From Sphingomonas sp. (GTDB taxonomy: Bacteria > Pseudomonadota > Alphaproteobacteria > Sphingomonadales > Sphingomonadaceae), in assembly GCF_013816785.1 (NCBI RefSeq), contig NZ_JACDDV010000019.1:1-36105 (forward strand): DNA of 36,105 nucleotides, given 5' to 3'. Shown piece by piece: positions 1 to 8,470 of this stretch. The stretch's first letter is position 1. Each line of letters starts with the position of its first letter. Made by a program: the position numbers and the translations under genes. The notes below the pieces were generated by a model, which searched no databases, was not told the origin of the DNA, and saw nothing but the letters and a program-made list of their open reading frames with translations.

Positions 1-1028
1 AATTGATCGAATATAAAACCTACGCCCAAGCGCTGCCCTACTTCGACCGGCTCGATTACTGCTCGCCGATGTGCATGGAGCATAGCTACGTGCTCGCGGT
101 CGAGAAGCTCCTGGGGCTCGAGGTGCCACTGCGCGCGCAGTACATCCGGGTGCTGATGGCGGAATTGACCCGCATTTCGAACCACATGCTGAACCTCGGC
201 AGCCACGTCATGGACGTCGGCGCGATGACCCCCAACCTGTGGCTGTTCGAGGTGCGCGAGGACACGATGCAGCTGTACGAAGCGGTGTCGGGCGCGCGGA
301 TGCACGCCAATTATTTCCGCGTCGGCGGGGTCCACCAGGATATTCCCGAGCGGGTGCTGGCCGACATGAGCGCCTTTCTCGACGAACGCATGTCGCTGTT
401 CGAGGACGCGATCAGCCTGGTCGCCGACAACCGCATCTTCAAGCAGCGCAACGTCGACATCGGCACGGTCGGCAAAGAAGACGCGCTGGCGTGGGGCTTC
501 AGCGGTCCGATGATCCGCGCCGCGGGCATCCCGTGGGACCTGCGTCGCAGCCAGCCTTACGAAGTCTACGATCGGATGGAGTTCGACATCCCGACCGGCA
601 CGCGCGGCGACTGCTACGACCGCTTCATGGTCCGGGTCGAGGAAGTGCGGCAGTCGGCGCGGATCATGCGCCAGTGCCTCAAGGACATGCCCGAAGGCCC
701 GATCGGCAGCCTCGATCGGAAAGTATTCCCGCCCAAGCGCGCCGAGATGAAGCAGTCGATGGAAGCACTGATCCACCACTTCAAGCTCTACACCGAGGGC
801 TACCACGTTGCCGCCGGCGAGGTCTATGTCGCGACCGAAAGCCCCAAAGGCGAGTTCGGCGTCTATCTCGTCGCCGACGGCACCAACAAGCCCTACCGCT
901 GCAAGATCAGGCCGACCGCTTTTTCGCATTTGCAGGCGATGGATTTCATGATGAAGGGCCACATGCTTGCTGACGTTACGGCGGTGCTGGGCGCGGCGGA
1001 CATCGTGTTTGGGGAGTGCGATCGGTGA
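1..1028 (+). CDS. nuoD: NADH-quinone oxidoreductase subunit D (5'-truncated by window edge)
   Basis: This is the 49-kDa-type subunit of complex I, in the peripheral arm, where it helps form the quinone-binding site. About 341 residues are visible and end in DIVFGECDR, which matches the usual NuoD C-terminus. Family motifs include [15 protein letters not shown] near the left edge and the [18 protein letters not shown] region. NuoD is usually around 390-400 residues, so some tens of N-terminal residues lie outside the window. The first in-frame codon that could initiate (TTG at position 3) is internal to the conserved domain and is not a real start. NuoC and NuoD appear to be separate genes, as is usual in alphaproteobacteria, although nuoC is not in the window. 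nuoE follows 33 bp downstream. Confidence 0.97.
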   Translation, partial: LIEYKTYAQALPYFDRLDYCSPMCMEHSYVLAVEKLLGLEVPLRAQYIRVLMAELTRISNHMLNLGSHVMDVGAMTPNLWLFEVREDTMQLYEAVSGARMHANYFRVGGVHQDIPERVLADMSAFLDERMSLFEDAISLVADNRIFKQRNVDIGTVGKEDALAWGFSGPMIRAAGIPWDLRRSQPYEVYDRMEFDIPTGTRGDCYDRFMVRVEEVRQSARIMRQCLKDMPEGPIGSLDRKVFPPKRAEMKQSMEALIHHFKLYTEGYHVAAGEVYVATESPKGEFGVYLVADGTNKPYRCKIRPTAFSHLQAMDFMMKGHMLADVTAVLGAADIVFGECDR

Positions 1029-1061
1029 GGCTTACCGTCCAAGACCAGCGCGAGGCGCGTA

Positions 1062-1727
1062 ATGGCTGAGCGCGCTTTCGCCCCTGACACGCCGCAACTC
1101 CGCGCCGAGTGGAGTAATTTCACATGGGACGCGCCGCGCGCGAAAGCCGCGGCGGACATCCTCACCCGCTATCCGGCGGGGCGGCAGATGTCGGCGTCGA
1201 TTCCGTTCCTCGACCTTGCCCAGCGGCAGGTCGGCGAGATGACGGGGACTCATGGCTGGCTGCCGATCCCAGTGATCGAGTTCGTGGCGCGCGAGCTTGG
1301 CATGCCGCCGGTCAAGGCGATGGAGGTCGCCAGCTTCTACACCATGTTCAACCTGGTCCCGGTCGGCCGCTTCCACGTCCAGGTCTGCGGGACAACGCCG
1401 TGCATGCTGCGCGGATCTGACGATGTCCTCGCCGCCTGCTTCAAGCGCGGCCTGAAGAAGGGCAAGACCACCGCTGACGGGCTGTTCACGCTAACCGAAG
1501 TTGAATGCCTCGGCGCCTGCGCCAACGCACCGATGGTCCAGATCAACGACGACAATTATGAGGACCTGACCGAAGAGCGAATGGCGGCGATTCTCGATGC
1601 GCTGGCGGAAGGTCGGACGCCGAGGCCCGGCCCGCAAGTCGACCGCACAACGAGCTGTCCGACAGGCGGCCCGACCACGCTCAAGAAAATGGCCGAGCGC
1701 AATTATGATTATCGAGGGCAGTGGTGA
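1062..1727 (+). CDS. nuoE: NADH-quinone oxidoreductase subunit E (24-kDa type)
   Basis: The 221-residue protein carries the [2Fe-2S] N1a cluster of the NADH-dehydrogenase module of complex I. The four expected ligands are C109, C114, C149 and C153, in the contexts CGTTPC and CLGAC. The thioredoxin-like fold signature VASFYTMFN precedes them. The ATG lies 33 bp after nuoD. The C-terminal extension ending in NYDYRGQW is typical of alphaproteobacterial NuoE. The TGA stop overlaps an ATG (1727-1729) that begins a short reading frame running through the repeat downstream. Confidence 0.97.
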   Translation: MAERAFAPDTPQLRAEWSNFTWDAPRAKAAADILTRYPAGRQMSASIPFLDLAQRQVGEMTGTHGWLPIPVIEFVARELGMPPVKAMEVASFYTMFNLVPVGRFHVQVCGTTPCMLRGSDDVLAACFKRGLKKGKTTADGLFTLTEVECLGACANAPMVQINDDNYEDLTEERMAAILDALAEGRTPRPGPQVDRTTSCPTGGPTTLKKMAERNYDYRGQW

Positions 1728-1831
1728 TGGTGATCGAGGCGAAGCCTCGAGCAAAGCCATTGGCTTTGCTTCCCCTCACCCCGCTCGCCTTCGGCGAGTC
1801 GCCCTCTCCCTCAAGGGGAGAGGGACTTTGA
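1727..1831 (+). CDS. Possible 34-codon coupling ORF translated through a repeat element
   Basis: An ATG overlapping the nuoE stop (TGATG) opens a 34-codon frame. It runs through the hairpin-rich repeat and ends in a TGA overlapping the TTG start of the next small gene (TTGA, 1828-1831). The peptide contains the run [10 protein letters not shown], which is simply the repeat read in this frame. It resembles no known protein. Its possible role is to keep ribosomes moving from nuoE to the downstream membrane ORF. Its first three codons are probably the displaced original start of that ORF. It may be only an accident of insertion. Confidence 0.25.
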   Translation: MVIEAKPRAKPLALLPLTPLAFGESPSPSRGEGL

Positions 1832-1834
1832 TCG
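1731..1834 (+). repeat. Hairpin-rich repeat element between nuoE and a small membrane ORF, flanked by TGATCG
   Basis: Four consecutive perfect inverted repeats are visible. They are TCGAGGC/GCCTCGA (1734-1750), GCAAAGCCA/TGGCTTTGC (1751-1769), CTCGCC/GGCGAG (1784-1798) and CCCTCTCCC/GGGAGAGGG (1802-1824). Similar CCTCACCCC...CCCTCTCCC...GGGAGAGGG sequences are common dispersed repeats in proteobacterial genomes. The block is bracketed by direct copies of TGATCG at 1731-1736 and 1829-1834, 98 bp apart. Removing one copy plus the insert would rejoin ATG GTG ATC with GGC ATC ATC in frame. That recreates a small ORF whose ATG overlaps the nuoE stop. The 3' stem (GGGGAGAGGG) now sits as a Shine-Dalgarno sequence before TTG 1828. 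Confidence 0.8.
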
Positions 1835-1974
1835 GCATCATCATCTTCGTTATCATCGCGATCCTTCTCGTTGGGCTGCTGTTCAAGGTGCTCAAGATTG
1901 CCATCATCGTTGCGCTGTTGGTCGGCGGGGTGATGCTGTTCAAGACCAAGTTCGGACCGAAGCGCCTCAAATGA
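1828..1974 (+). CDS. Small two-segment membrane protein in the nuo operon
   Basis: The predicted 48-residue protein is almost entirely hydrophobic, with segments at about residues 2-17 and 21-38 and a basic tail ([10 protein letters not shown]). TTG 1828 is chosen because a strong GGGGAG Shine-Dalgarno (1815-1820) lies just upstream and the hydrophobic run starts there. It ends in an ATGA overlap with the next small ORF, so it is coupled to its neighbours. Unassigned small frames occur among the nuo genes of some other alphaproteobacteria such as Rhodobacter. Function is unknown; an accessory or assembly role in complex I is only an inference from position. The upstream repeat probably displaced its original ATG. 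Confidence 0.65.
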   Translation: MIGIIIFVIIAILLVGLLFKVLKIAIIVALLVGGVMLFKTKFGPKRLK

Positions 1975-2111
1975 GCGTTGTCGCAATCCTTGTCGCCGTC
2001 GTTCTGGCGTTCCTCGCCTTCCGCTTCGTCACTGGCATGATCAAGTTCCTGCTGATCGGCGTGGTCCTGATCGCCGTCGCCTGGTTCCTGCTGCACGGGG
2101 GCGCGGGATGA
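1971..2111 (+). CDS. Second small membrane protein in the nuo operon
   Basis: The 46-residue protein has two hydrophobic stretches (about residues 3-20 and 24-41) separated by a short T-G-M turn, with a glycine-rich end (HGGAG). Its ATG overlaps the stop of the preceding small ORF (ATGA, 1971-1974), and its TGA overlaps the nuoF ATG (2108-2111). It is therefore bracketed by translational-coupling overlaps on both sides, which argues that it is really translated. No family is recognised. Similar length, topology and adjacency suggest that the two small proteins work together, possibly as membrane partners or assembly helpers of complex I. Confidence 0.7.
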   Translation: MSVVAILVAVVLAFLAFRFVTGMIKFLLIGVVLIAVAWFLLHGGAG

Positions 2112-3409
2112 CGATCACCTCCATCACCGATAAGGACCGCATCTTCACCAACCTCTACGGCTTCCAGTCCGCCGACCTGAAGGCAGCGCAGGCGCGCGGC
2201 GATTGGGACAAGACTGCCGACCTGATGAAGGCCGGTCCCGACCCGATTATCGAGGCGATCAAGGCGTCGGGCTTGCGTGGACGCGGCGGGGCGGGGTTCC
2301 CGACGGGGATGAAGTGGAGCTTCATGCCCAAGGAGCCGACGCCGGGACGGCCCAACTTCCTGGTGATCAACGCCGACGAGAGCGAGCCGGGCAGCTGCAA
2401 GGACCGCGAAATCCTGCGCCATGACCCGCACAAGCTGGTCGAAGGTGCGCTGATCGCCGCCTATGCGATGCGCGCGCGGGCCTGCTACATTTACGTCCGC
2501 GGCGAATTCATCCGCGAGACCGAGGCGCTACGCAAGGCGGTGGCCGAAGCCTATGACGCTGGTCTGCTCGGCAAGAATGCGGCCGGCTCGGGCTGGGATT
2601 TCGACCTGTTCGTCCACCGCGGCGCGGGCGCCTATATCTGCGGCGAAGAGACGGCGATGCTCGAAAGCCTGGAAGGCAAGAAGGGCATGCCGCGCCTCAA
2701 ACCGCCATTCCCGGCCGGGGCGGGGCTCTACGGCTGCCCAACCACGGTCAACAATGTCGAGAGCATCGCGGTCGTGCCGACCATTTTGCGCCGGGGTGCG
2801 GCATGGTTCGCCGGCATCGGCAACCTCAAGAATGAGGGCACCAAGCTGTTCCAGCTGTCGGGCCATGTGAACACGCCGTGCGTGGTCGAGGAGGCGATGT
2901 CGATCCCGTTCCGCGAGTTGATCGACAAGCATGGCGGCGGAATTCGCGGGGGCTGGGACAACCTTTTGGCGGTAATCCCCGGCGGTTCGTCGGTGCCGCT
3001 GGTCCCGGCGCATGAGATCATCGATGCGCCGATGGATTTCGACGGGCTGAAGGCGCTTGGGAGCGGCCTCGGCACCGCGGCGGTGATCGTGATGGACAAA
3101 TCGACCGACATCGTCCGCGCGATCAGCCGCATCAGCTATTTCTACAAGCATGAAAGCTGCGGCCAGTGCACCCCGTGCCGCGAGGGCACCGGGTGGATGT
3201 GGCGAGTGATGGAACGGCTGCGCGAGGGCGACGCCGACATCGGCATGATCGACCGCTTACTCGACGTCACCAAGCAGGTCGAAGGCCATACCATCTGCGC
3301 GCTCGGCGATGCGGCGGCCTGGCCGATCCAGGGCCTGATCAAGCATTTCCGGCCGGAGCTGGAGCGCCGGATCGCGGCCAATGGGGCGATGCGGGAGGCG
3401 GCGGAATGA
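2108..3409 (+). CDS. nuoF: NADH-quinone oxidoreductase subunit F (NADH-binding, FMN, 51-kDa type)
   Basis: This subunit oxidises NADH through FMN and passes electrons to the iron-sulfur chain of complex I. The 433-residue protein has the glycine-rich nucleotide-binding stretch [13 protein letters not shown] at residues 55-67 and the acidic [13 protein letters not shown] segment. The four ligands of the [4Fe-4S] N3 cluster are C351, C354, C357 ([12 protein letters not shown]) and C397 (HTICALGD). Length is normal for the family. Its start overlaps the stop of the small membrane ORF upstream. Its TGA overlaps the ATG of the putative lipoprotein that separates it from nuoG. Confidence 0.98.
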   Translation: MTITSITDKDRIFTNLYGFQSADLKAAQARGDWDKTADLMKAGPDPIIEAIKASGLRGRGGAGFPTGMKWSFMPKEPTPGRPNFLVINADESEPGSCKDREILRHDPHKLVEGALIAAYAMRARACYIYVRGEFIRETEALRKAVAEAYDAGLLGKNAAGSGWDFDLFVHRGAGAYICGEETAMLESLEGKKGMPRLKPPFPAGAGLYGCPTTVNNVESIAVVPTILRRGAAWFAGIGNLKNEGTKLFQLSGHVNTPCVVEEAMSIPFRELIDKHGGGIRGGWDNLLAVIPGGSSVPLVPAHEIIDAPMDFDGLKALGSGLGTAAVIVMDKSTDIVRAISRISYFYKHESCGQCTPCREGTGWMWRVMERLREGDADIGMIDRLLDVTKQVEGHTICALGDAAAWPIQGLIKHFRPELERRIAANGAMREAAE

Positions 3410-3906
3410 CGATTCTTCCAGTCGTCATTGCGAGCGAAGCGAAGCAATCCAGTCTTTTGTTTGCGCTGGATTGCCGCGTCGCTGCGCTCCTCGCAATGAC
3501 GCTTTTGTCAGCAGGTTGCGCAAGTTCGAACGGAGATGAAATTGAAGCCTGTCGAGGATTTCTCCAAGGCGGCTTAAGATCGCCGTCAACTTATCAGGAG
3601 TTCTCCGTACAAGTATCCGATGGCGAGGATATCGGCCAGTTTGATCGCCGCAATGTTTTCATCGAATATGACGCTGCGAATGCGTTTGGAACTCCTATTC
3701 GAGGTACGCAACTCTGCAGTTTCGAGATCGACAAGAAAACGAAGAAACTCGTGTACAAAGCAAAGCCCGCTGCGGTGCTTTCGAGTGTTGATCGTACACT
3801 CGGCCGGGGAGATGGAGGCTGTTGCGTTCCCTACAAGGAACTCGATCCCAATGATCCCGCCGCCAACATGACATTCCTCGATAATAATATGGACGCAGGC
3901 CAGTAA
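3406..3906 (+). CDS. Putative lipoprotein of unknown function inserted between nuoF and nuoG
   Basis: The predicted protein has 166 residues from ATG 3406, which overlaps the nuoF stop (ATGA). Its stop overlaps the nuoG ATG (TAATG). Residues 7-32 are the translation of a dispersed inverted repeat (3423-3501). This stretch now forms the hydrophobic part of an apparent lipoprotein signal, ending LLSAGC with lipid-acceptor C38. A TTG at 3457 would give a more conventional 20-residue signal. The mature part has several cysteines (ACRGF, QLCSF, GGCCVPY) and no recognised domain. G+C at 3541-3720 is about 49% by hand count (89 of 180), well below the G+C-rich flanking nuo genes, suggesting a foreign origin. 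No complex I function should be assumed. Confidence 0.7.
   Translation: MTILPVVIASEAKQSSLLFALDCRVAALLAMTLLSAGCASSNGDEIEACRGFLQGGLRSPSTYQEFSVQVSDGEDIGQFDRRNVFIEYDAANAFGTPIRGTQLCSFEIDKKTKKLVYKAKPAAVLSSVDRTLGRGDGGCCVPYKELDPNDPAANMTFLDNNMDAGQ
3423..3501 (+). repeat. Inverted repeat (CGTCATTGCGAG family) inside the 5' end of the lipoprotein gene
   Basis: The arms CGTCATTGCGAG (3423-3434) and CTCGCAATGACG (3490-3501) are perfect 12-bp reverse complements. Inner arms CAATCC (3445-3450) and GGATTG (3468-3473) also pair. This is recognisably a widespread dispersed repeat, often seen translated as [10 protein letters not shown]...[11 protein letters not shown], which is what is read here in frame. A 7-bp direct repeat AATGACG occurs at 3405-3411 and 3495-3501, 90 bp (30 codons) apart. 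The downstream copy belongs to the element's own arm, so target duplication is less certain here than at the other two elements. Confidence 0.85.
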
Positions 3907-5909
3907 TGCCTAAAGTCACCGTCGACGGGGTCGAGATCGAGGTTCCGCTGGGCGCGACCGTGCTGCAGGCGTGCGAGCTGGCGGGGAAGGAGATTCCGCG
4001 CTTCTGCTATCATGAGCGTCTCAGCATCGCCGGCAATTGCCGCATGTGCCTGGTCGAGGTCGCGCCCGGCCCACCCAAGCCCCAGGCGAGCTGCGCGCTG
4101 CCCGCCGCCGACGGCCAGATAATCCGCACCGACTCAGCCATGGTCAAGAAGGCGCGTGAGGGGGTGATGGAGTTTCTGCTCATCAACCACCCGCTTGATT
4201 GCCCGATCTGCGACCAGGGCGGCGAATGCGACCTGCAGGATCAGGCGATGGCCTATGGCCGGGGCTCGTCGCGCTACGACGAGAACAAGCGCGCGGTCGA
4301 CGACAAATATATGGGGCCGATCGTCAAGACGGCGATGACGCGGTGCATCCAGTGCACCCGCTGTGTTCGCTTCTCCGAGGAAGTGGCGGGGACGCCCGAG
4401 ATGGGAATGCTGTTCCGCGGCGAGGATGCGCAGATCACAAGCTATCTCGAAAAGGCGTTGCAATCGGAGCTGTCGGGCAACCTCGTCGACTTGTGCCCGG
4501 TCGGCGCACTGTTGTCGAAACCGTACAGTTTCGAGGCGCGGCCGTGGGAGCTGAAGCGGGTTCCGGGAATCGATGTGATGGACGCGGTCGGCACCAACAT
4601 CCGGATGGACGTGCGGGGGCGGCAGCTGATGCGCATCCTGCCGCGCATCAACGACGCAGTGAACGAGGAATGGGCGCACGACAAGACTCGTCACCATGTC
4701 GACGCGCTGGTGCGCGGACGGCTCGACCGGACCTGGGTGCGTGAAAAGGGAAAATTGCGCGAGGCGAGCTGGGGCGAGGCGCTCGACGTTTTCGCTAAGC
4801 AATTGACGAAGACGGGCAAGAGCGTCGCGGCAATCGCCGGCGATTTGCTCGATGCAGAGACAATGTATGCGGCAAAAGCGCTGCTGGCGGGGCAGGGGTC
4901 GAGCTTGCTCGAAGGGCGGCAGACCGGACTCGAATATGATGTGACGAGCCTTGGGGCGGTGCGGTTCAACACGCCGCTCGCCGAGCTGGAGAACGCCGAC
5001 GCGATCCTGCTGGTCGGAAGCAACGTCCGCTGGGAAGCGCCGCTGGTCAATACGCGGTTGCGTAAAGCGGCGCGGCGCGGGGCCAAAGTGTTCGCGATCG
5101 GGCCGGAAGTCGACTTGTCCTATCCGGTCGAATGGCTGGGCGACGATTTGGCACTTCTCGACAAACTGCCCAAGGCGGCCGCCGACGCCATCGGGAACGC
5201 CAAAAAGCCGGTGATGATCGTCGGGCCGGGTGCGCTTGGCGCCGGGGCACTCGGGGCCGCGCTGGCGGCAACTGTCCCATTTATCAAGGGTGATTGGAAC
5301 GGATTCAACGTCCTTCACATAGCTGCGTCGCGGATGGCGGGGCTGATGCTCGGCTATGCGCAGAAGGGCGGCATTGCCTACATCGAAAAAGCCAAGCCGG
5401 AATTGGTCCTCCTCTTGGGCGCCGACGAGGTTCCGGCGGCCAATTTCAGCAACGCGTTCAAAGTCTATATCGGCCACCATGGCGACGCCGGCGCGGCGCA
5501 GGCTGATCTTGTCCTCCCCGGCGCGGCTTACAGCGAAAAGCACGGGACCTGGGTCAATATCGAGGGTCGGGTGCAACGCGGCGAACGCGCGACCTTCCCG
5601 CCGGGCGACGCGCGCGAGGACTGGACCATCCTGCGCGCGGTCAGCGACCTTATCGGCCGTCCGCTACCGTTCGACGATCTAGGCCAACTCCGCGCGGCCA
5701 TGGTCGCGGAGGTGCCCGCGCTGGGGCAGGAGGGTATCGTCGACATGCCTTGGTCGCCGCCCCAGCTTGACGCCAAGGCGTCTGGCCCGGTCGCCTACCC
5801 GATCAAGGATTTTTATCTCACCAACGCCATCTGCCGCGCCAGTCCGACGATGCAGCGCTGCTCGGAAGAGCTGGTGCACGGCGTCGATTACGCGGAGGCG
5901 GCGGAGTGA
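3906..5909 (+). CDS. nuoG: NADH-quinone oxidoreductase subunit G (75-kDa type)
   Basis: NuoG is the large iron-sulfur subunit of the peripheral arm of complex I. The [2Fe-2S] ligands C34, C45, C48 and C63 lie in an N-terminal ferredoxin-like domain. The His/Cys cluster motif [14 protein letters not shown] (H95, C99, C102, C108) follows, then the [4Fe-4S] motif C147-x2-C150-x2-C153 with a later cysteine in [10 protein letters not shown]. The rest is the molybdopterin-oxidoreductase-like domain, which has no cofactor role in this subunit. At 667 residues it is of the shorter alphaproteobacterial/mitochondrial type. The ATG overlaps the stop of the lipoprotein gene. Confidence 0.98.
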   Translation: MPKVTVDGVEIEVPLGATVLQACELAGKEIPRFCYHERLSIAGNCRMCLVEVAPGPPKPQASCALPAADGQIIRTDSAMVKKAREGVMEFLLINHPLDCPICDQGGECDLQDQAMAYGRGSSRYDENKRAVDDKYMGPIVKTAMTRCIQCTRCVRFSEEVAGTPEMGMLFRGEDAQITSYLEKALQSELSGNLVDLCPVGALLSKPYSFEARPWELKRVPGIDVMDAVGTNIRMDVRGRQLMRILPRINDAVNEEWAHDKTRHHVDALVRGRLDRTWVREKGKLREASWGEALDVFAKQLTKTGKSVAAIAGDLLDAETMYAAKALLAGQGSSLLEGRQTGLEYDVTSLGAVRFNTPLAELENADAILLVGSNVRWEAPLVNTRLRKAARRGAKVFAIGPEVDLSYPVEWLGDDLALLDKLPKAAADAIGNAKKPVMIVGPGALGAGALGAALAATVPFIKGDWNGFNVLHIAASRMAGLMLGYAQKGGIAYIEKAKPELVLLLGADEVPAANFSNAFKVYIGHHGDAGAAQADLVLPGAAYSEKHGTWVNIEGRVQRGERATFPPGDAREDWTILRAVSDLIGRPLPFDDLGQLRAAMVAEVPALGQEGIVDMPWSPPQLDAKASGPVAYPIKDFYLTNAICRASPTMQRCSEELVHGVDYAEAAE

Positions 5910-5922
5910 CAAACCTAAGCTG

Positions 5923-6001
5923 TTTCCCGGCGAATGCCGGGATCCAGGGCAGCTGGAACCGCTGCTGGGCAGCGGCCTGGACCCCGGCCTTCGCCGGGGA
6001 A
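5923..6001 (+). repeat. Imperfect inverted repeat between nuoG and nuoH, flanked by GTGAC
   Basis: Arms of about 26 bp (5923-5948 and 5976-6001) are near-perfect reverse complements, centred on TTTCCCGGCGAA and TTCGCCGGGGAA. They enclose a loop containing AGCTGG and CTGCTGG. The CCCCGGCCTTCGCCGGGG core is a common dispersed repeat in sphingomonads. Direct copies of GTGAC lie outside it at 5906-5910 and 6013-6017, 107 bp apart. The first copy overlaps the nuoG stop and the second contains the nuoH start. Collapsing them would restore a GTGA stop/start overlap. The 3' arm and its flank (GGGGAACGGGG) now lie where the nuoH ribosome-binding site should be. Confidence 0.85.
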
Positions 6002-6012
6002 CGGGGCATCAT

Positions 6013-7068
6013 GTGACCGCCTACTTCATCTCCCACGGCATGCTGCCTGACTGGGCGTGGTTCCTCGCCACGATCGTCGGCATCTTGGTCATCGCCCTCC
6101 CGTTGATGCTCGCGGTGGCGATGGTGATTTATGCCGAGCGCAAGATCTGGGCGGCGATCGCGCTTCGCCGCGGGCCCAACGTGGTCGGGCCGTGGGGCCT
6201 GCTGCAGAGTTTCGCCGACGGGCTGAAAGTGTTTCTCAAGGAAACCATCATCCCGTCGAGCTCCAGCAAGGGACTGTTCCTGCTGGCGCCGATCATCACT
6301 TTTACCGTCGCGCTGGTGGTGTGGGCGGCGGTGCCGTTCGACGTCGGGGTGGTGCTGACCGACATCAACGTCGGGCTGCTCTACATCCTCGCGGCCTCGT
6401 CGCTCGGCGTCTACGGCGTGATCATCGCCGGCTGGGCGTCCAACAGCAAATATCCGTTCTTCTCCGCCCTCCGCGCCGCGGCGCAGATGGTCAGCTACGA
6501 AGTGTCGATCGGCTTCGTCCTGATCTGCGTCGTACTTTATTCAGGCACCTTCAACCTGACCGCGATCGTGCTGCAGCAGAAGGGCAATATCGGCTTCGGC
6601 CTGCTCAACGGTTACGGCTTCAATCCTTTGCTGTTCCCGATGGCGGTAGTGTTCTTCATCTCGTCGATGGCCGAGACCTTCCGCACCCCGTTCGACCTGG
6701 TCGAGGCCGAGAGCGAGCTGGTCGCCGGGCACCAGACCGAATATTCGTCGATGAGTTTCGCGCTGTTCTGGCTCGGTGAGTACGCCAACGTCATCCTGAT
6801 GTGCGCGCTCAACGCGATCCTGTTCTGGGGCGGGTTCCTGCCGCCGCTCAACATCGGATTCCTCTATTGGGTGCCGGGGATCGTCTGGCTGCTGCTCAAG
6901 ATGTGCTTCTTCTTTTTCTGCTTCGGCTGGGTCAAGGCGACCGTGCCGCGGTACCGCTACGACCAGCTGATGCGCCTCGGCTGGAAAATCTTCCTGCCGC
7001 TGAGCCTCGTGTTCGTCGTCCTCATCTCGGGCTGGCTGATGCTCACCCGCTACGGAGTGCAGCCATGA
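6013..7068 (+). CDS. nuoH: NADH-quinone oxidoreductase subunit H
   Basis: NuoH is the membrane subunit that joins the peripheral arm to the proton-pumping arm and lines the quinone chamber. The 351-residue protein has about eight hydrophobic segments and the conserved [21 protein letters not shown] and [12 protein letters not shown] motifs. GTG 6013 is chosen because homologous sequence starts there and GGGG (6003-6006) can serve as the ribosome-binding site. The frame stays open upstream through the repeat, but that part has no family similarity. The stop overlaps the nuoI ATG (ATGA). Confidence 0.96.
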   Translation: MTAYFISHGMLPDWAWFLATIVGILVIALPLMLAVAMVIYAERKIWAAIALRRGPNVVGPWGLLQSFADGLKVFLKETIIPSSSSKGLFLLAPIITFTVALVVWAAVPFDVGVVLTDINVGLLYILAASSLGVYGVIIAGWASNSKYPFFSALRAAAQMVSYEVSIGFVLICVVLYSGTFNLTAIVLQQKGNIGFGLLNGYGFNPLLFPMAVVFFISSMAETFRTPFDLVEAESELVAGHQTEYSSMSFALFWLGEYANVILMCALNAILFWGGFLPPLNIGFLYWVPGIVWLLLKMCFFFFCFGWVKATVPRYRYDQLMRLGWKIFLPLSLVFVVLISGWLMLTRYGVQP

Positions 7069-7547
7069 TCACGCGCACCATCAAAGCCTTCACCTTGTGG
7101 GAGTTCGTCAAGGCGCATGCCCTGACGCTTAAATATTTCTTCAAGCCCAAGGTGACGATCAACTATCCGTACGAGAAGGTGCCGCAGAGCCCGCGCTTTC
7201 GCGGGGAACATGCCCTGCGCCGCTATCCCAATGGCGAGGAGCGGTGCATCGCGTGCAAATTGTGCGAGGCGATTTGCCCGGCCCAGGCGATCACCATCGA
7301 GGCCGAACCGCGCGACGACGGCAGCCGGCGGACCACCCGCTACGACATCGACATGGTCAAATGCATCTATTGCGGGCTGTGCGCCGAGGCCTGCCCGGTC
7401 GACGCGATCGTCGAGGGGCCGAACCTCGAATTCGCCACCGAAACGCGCGAGGAATTGCTTTACGACAAGGCCAAGTTGCTCGCCAACGGCGACCGCTGGG
7501 AAGGTGCCATCGCCGCCAACCTTGCCGCCGATGCGGCCTACCGTTAA
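7065..7547 (+). CDS. nuoI: NADH-quinone oxidoreductase subunit I
   Basis: NuoI is an 8Fe ferredoxin-type subunit carrying clusters N6a and N6b, which pass electrons towards the terminal cluster and quinone. The 160-residue protein has the two expected CxxCxxCxxxC motifs, at C61/C64/C67/C71 and C100/C103/C106/C110. The N-terminal stretch [18 protein letters not shown] is typical of the family. Its ATG overlaps the nuoH stop. nuoJ starts 15 bp after its TAA. Confidence 0.98.
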   Translation: MITRTIKAFTLWEFVKAHALTLKYFFKPKVTINYPYEKVPQSPRFRGEHALRRYPNGEERCIACKLCEAICPAQAITIEAEPRDDGSRRTTRYDIDMVKCIYCGLCAEACPVDAIVEGPNLEFATETREELLYDKAKLLANGDRWEGAIAANLAADAAYR

Positions 7548-7562
7548 GCGCCCGCCCGACGC

Positions 7563-8168
7563 ATGATCCTCATCCTTGCCTTTTACCTGTTTGCCGCGCT
7601 GACCATCGGGTCGGCGGTGCTGGTTATTTTCGCGCGCAACCCGGTGCACAGCGTGTTGTGGCTGATCCTGTCCTTCTTCAACGCGGCGGGACTGATGTTG
7701 CTGCTCGGCGCCGAATTCATCGCGATGCTGCTGGTGATCGTTTACGTCGGCGCGGTCGCGGTGTTGTTCCTATTCATCGTCATGATGCTCGACATCGACT
7801 TCGCCGCTCTGCGCACCGGCTTCACCAAGAATTTGCCGTTCGGCCTGCTGCTCGCCCTAGTTCTGCTGGCTGAAATGATTATCGCGGTGGCAGCGTGGAA
7901 GGCCGGACCGGTCACGCCCGCCTCCGCGGGGGCAGGGCCGGCCCTGCCGAATATCGAAGCGATCGGGCAATTGCTCTACACGCGCTTCCTCTACCCCTTC
8001 GAACTGGCCGGGCTGATCCTGCTGGTGGCGATGATCGGCGCGATCGTGCTCACCCATCGCAGCCGCGGCGACGCGCGCGGGCAGAATGTCTCACGCCAAG
8101 TCGATCGCGTGCCGGGCGAAGCGGTGAGGAATATGCAGCCCGGGGTCGGCGAGGGGATGAAGCTTTGA
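7563..8168 (+). CDS. nuoJ: NADH-quinone oxidoreductase subunit J
   Basis: NuoJ is an integral membrane subunit of the complex I pump arm. The 201-residue protein has five hydrophobic segments, including [20 protein letters not shown] at the N-terminus and the conserved [20 protein letters not shown] segment. Its last part (about residues 170-201) is hydrophilic. The stop overlaps the TTG start of nuoK (TTGA, 8165-8168). Confidence 0.97.
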   Translation: MILILAFYLFAALTIGSAVLVIFARNPVHSVLWLILSFFNAAGLMLLLGAEFIAMLLVIVYVGAVAVLFLFIVMMLDIDFAALRTGFTKNLPFGLLLALVLLAEMIIAVAAWKAGPVTPASAGAGPALPNIEAIGQLLYTRFLYPFELAGLILLVAMIGAIVLTHRSRGDARGQNVSRQVDRVPGEAVRNMQPGVGEGMKL

Positions 8169-8470
8169 TCGGCCTCACTCACTACCTGACCGTCGCCGCG
8201 ATCCTGTTCACGCTCGGCGTGCTCGGCATCTTTTTGAACCGCCGCAACATCATCCTGATGCTGATGGCGATCGAGCTGATCCTGTTGGCGGTCAACATCA
8301 ACCTGGTCGCGTTCAGCGCTTACCTGGGCGACCTCACGGGGCAGGTGTTCGCGATGTTCGTGCTGACCGTCGCCGCCGCCGAGGCCGCGATCGGCCTCGC
8401 CATCCTGGTCATCTTCTTCCGCCGCCGCGGCTCGATCGCTGTCGACGACGTCAACCGGATGCGTGGCTGA
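8165..8470 (+). CDS. nuoK: NADH-quinone oxidoreductase subunit K
   Basis: NuoK is the MrpC-like three-helix subunit of the proton-pumping arm. TTG 8165 gives 101 residues, the canonical NuoK length, starting [15 protein letters not shown]. The conserved membrane glutamates lie in [11 protein letters not shown] and [14 protein letters not shown] longer upstream reading frame runs inside nuoJ in another frame and is rejected. The start overlaps the nuoJ stop, and its TGA overlaps the nuoL ATG (TGATG). Confidence 0.97.
   Translation: MIGLTHYLTVAAILFTLGVLGIFLNRRNIILMLMAIELILLAVNINLVAFSAYLGDLTGQVFAMFVLTVAAAEAAIGLAILVIFFRRRGSIAVDDVNRMRG

Noticed and set aside
1734-1824. Series of hairpins considered as a riboswitch or attenuator
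   Set aside because: The pattern matches a dispersed repeat with flanking direct repeats better than any known regulatory RNA, and it lies between coupled genes inside an operon.
4134-5576. A 480-codon open frame on the minus strand across nuoG
   Set aside because: It is antisense to a gene with clear iron-sulfur motifs; its composition (D, H, R, Q rich) is that of a shadow frame in G+C-rich DNA.
5767-6012. Upstream in-frame extension of nuoH through the repeat
   Set aside because: The extension is arginine-rich and covers the nuoG end in another frame; NuoH similarity begins at GTG 6013.
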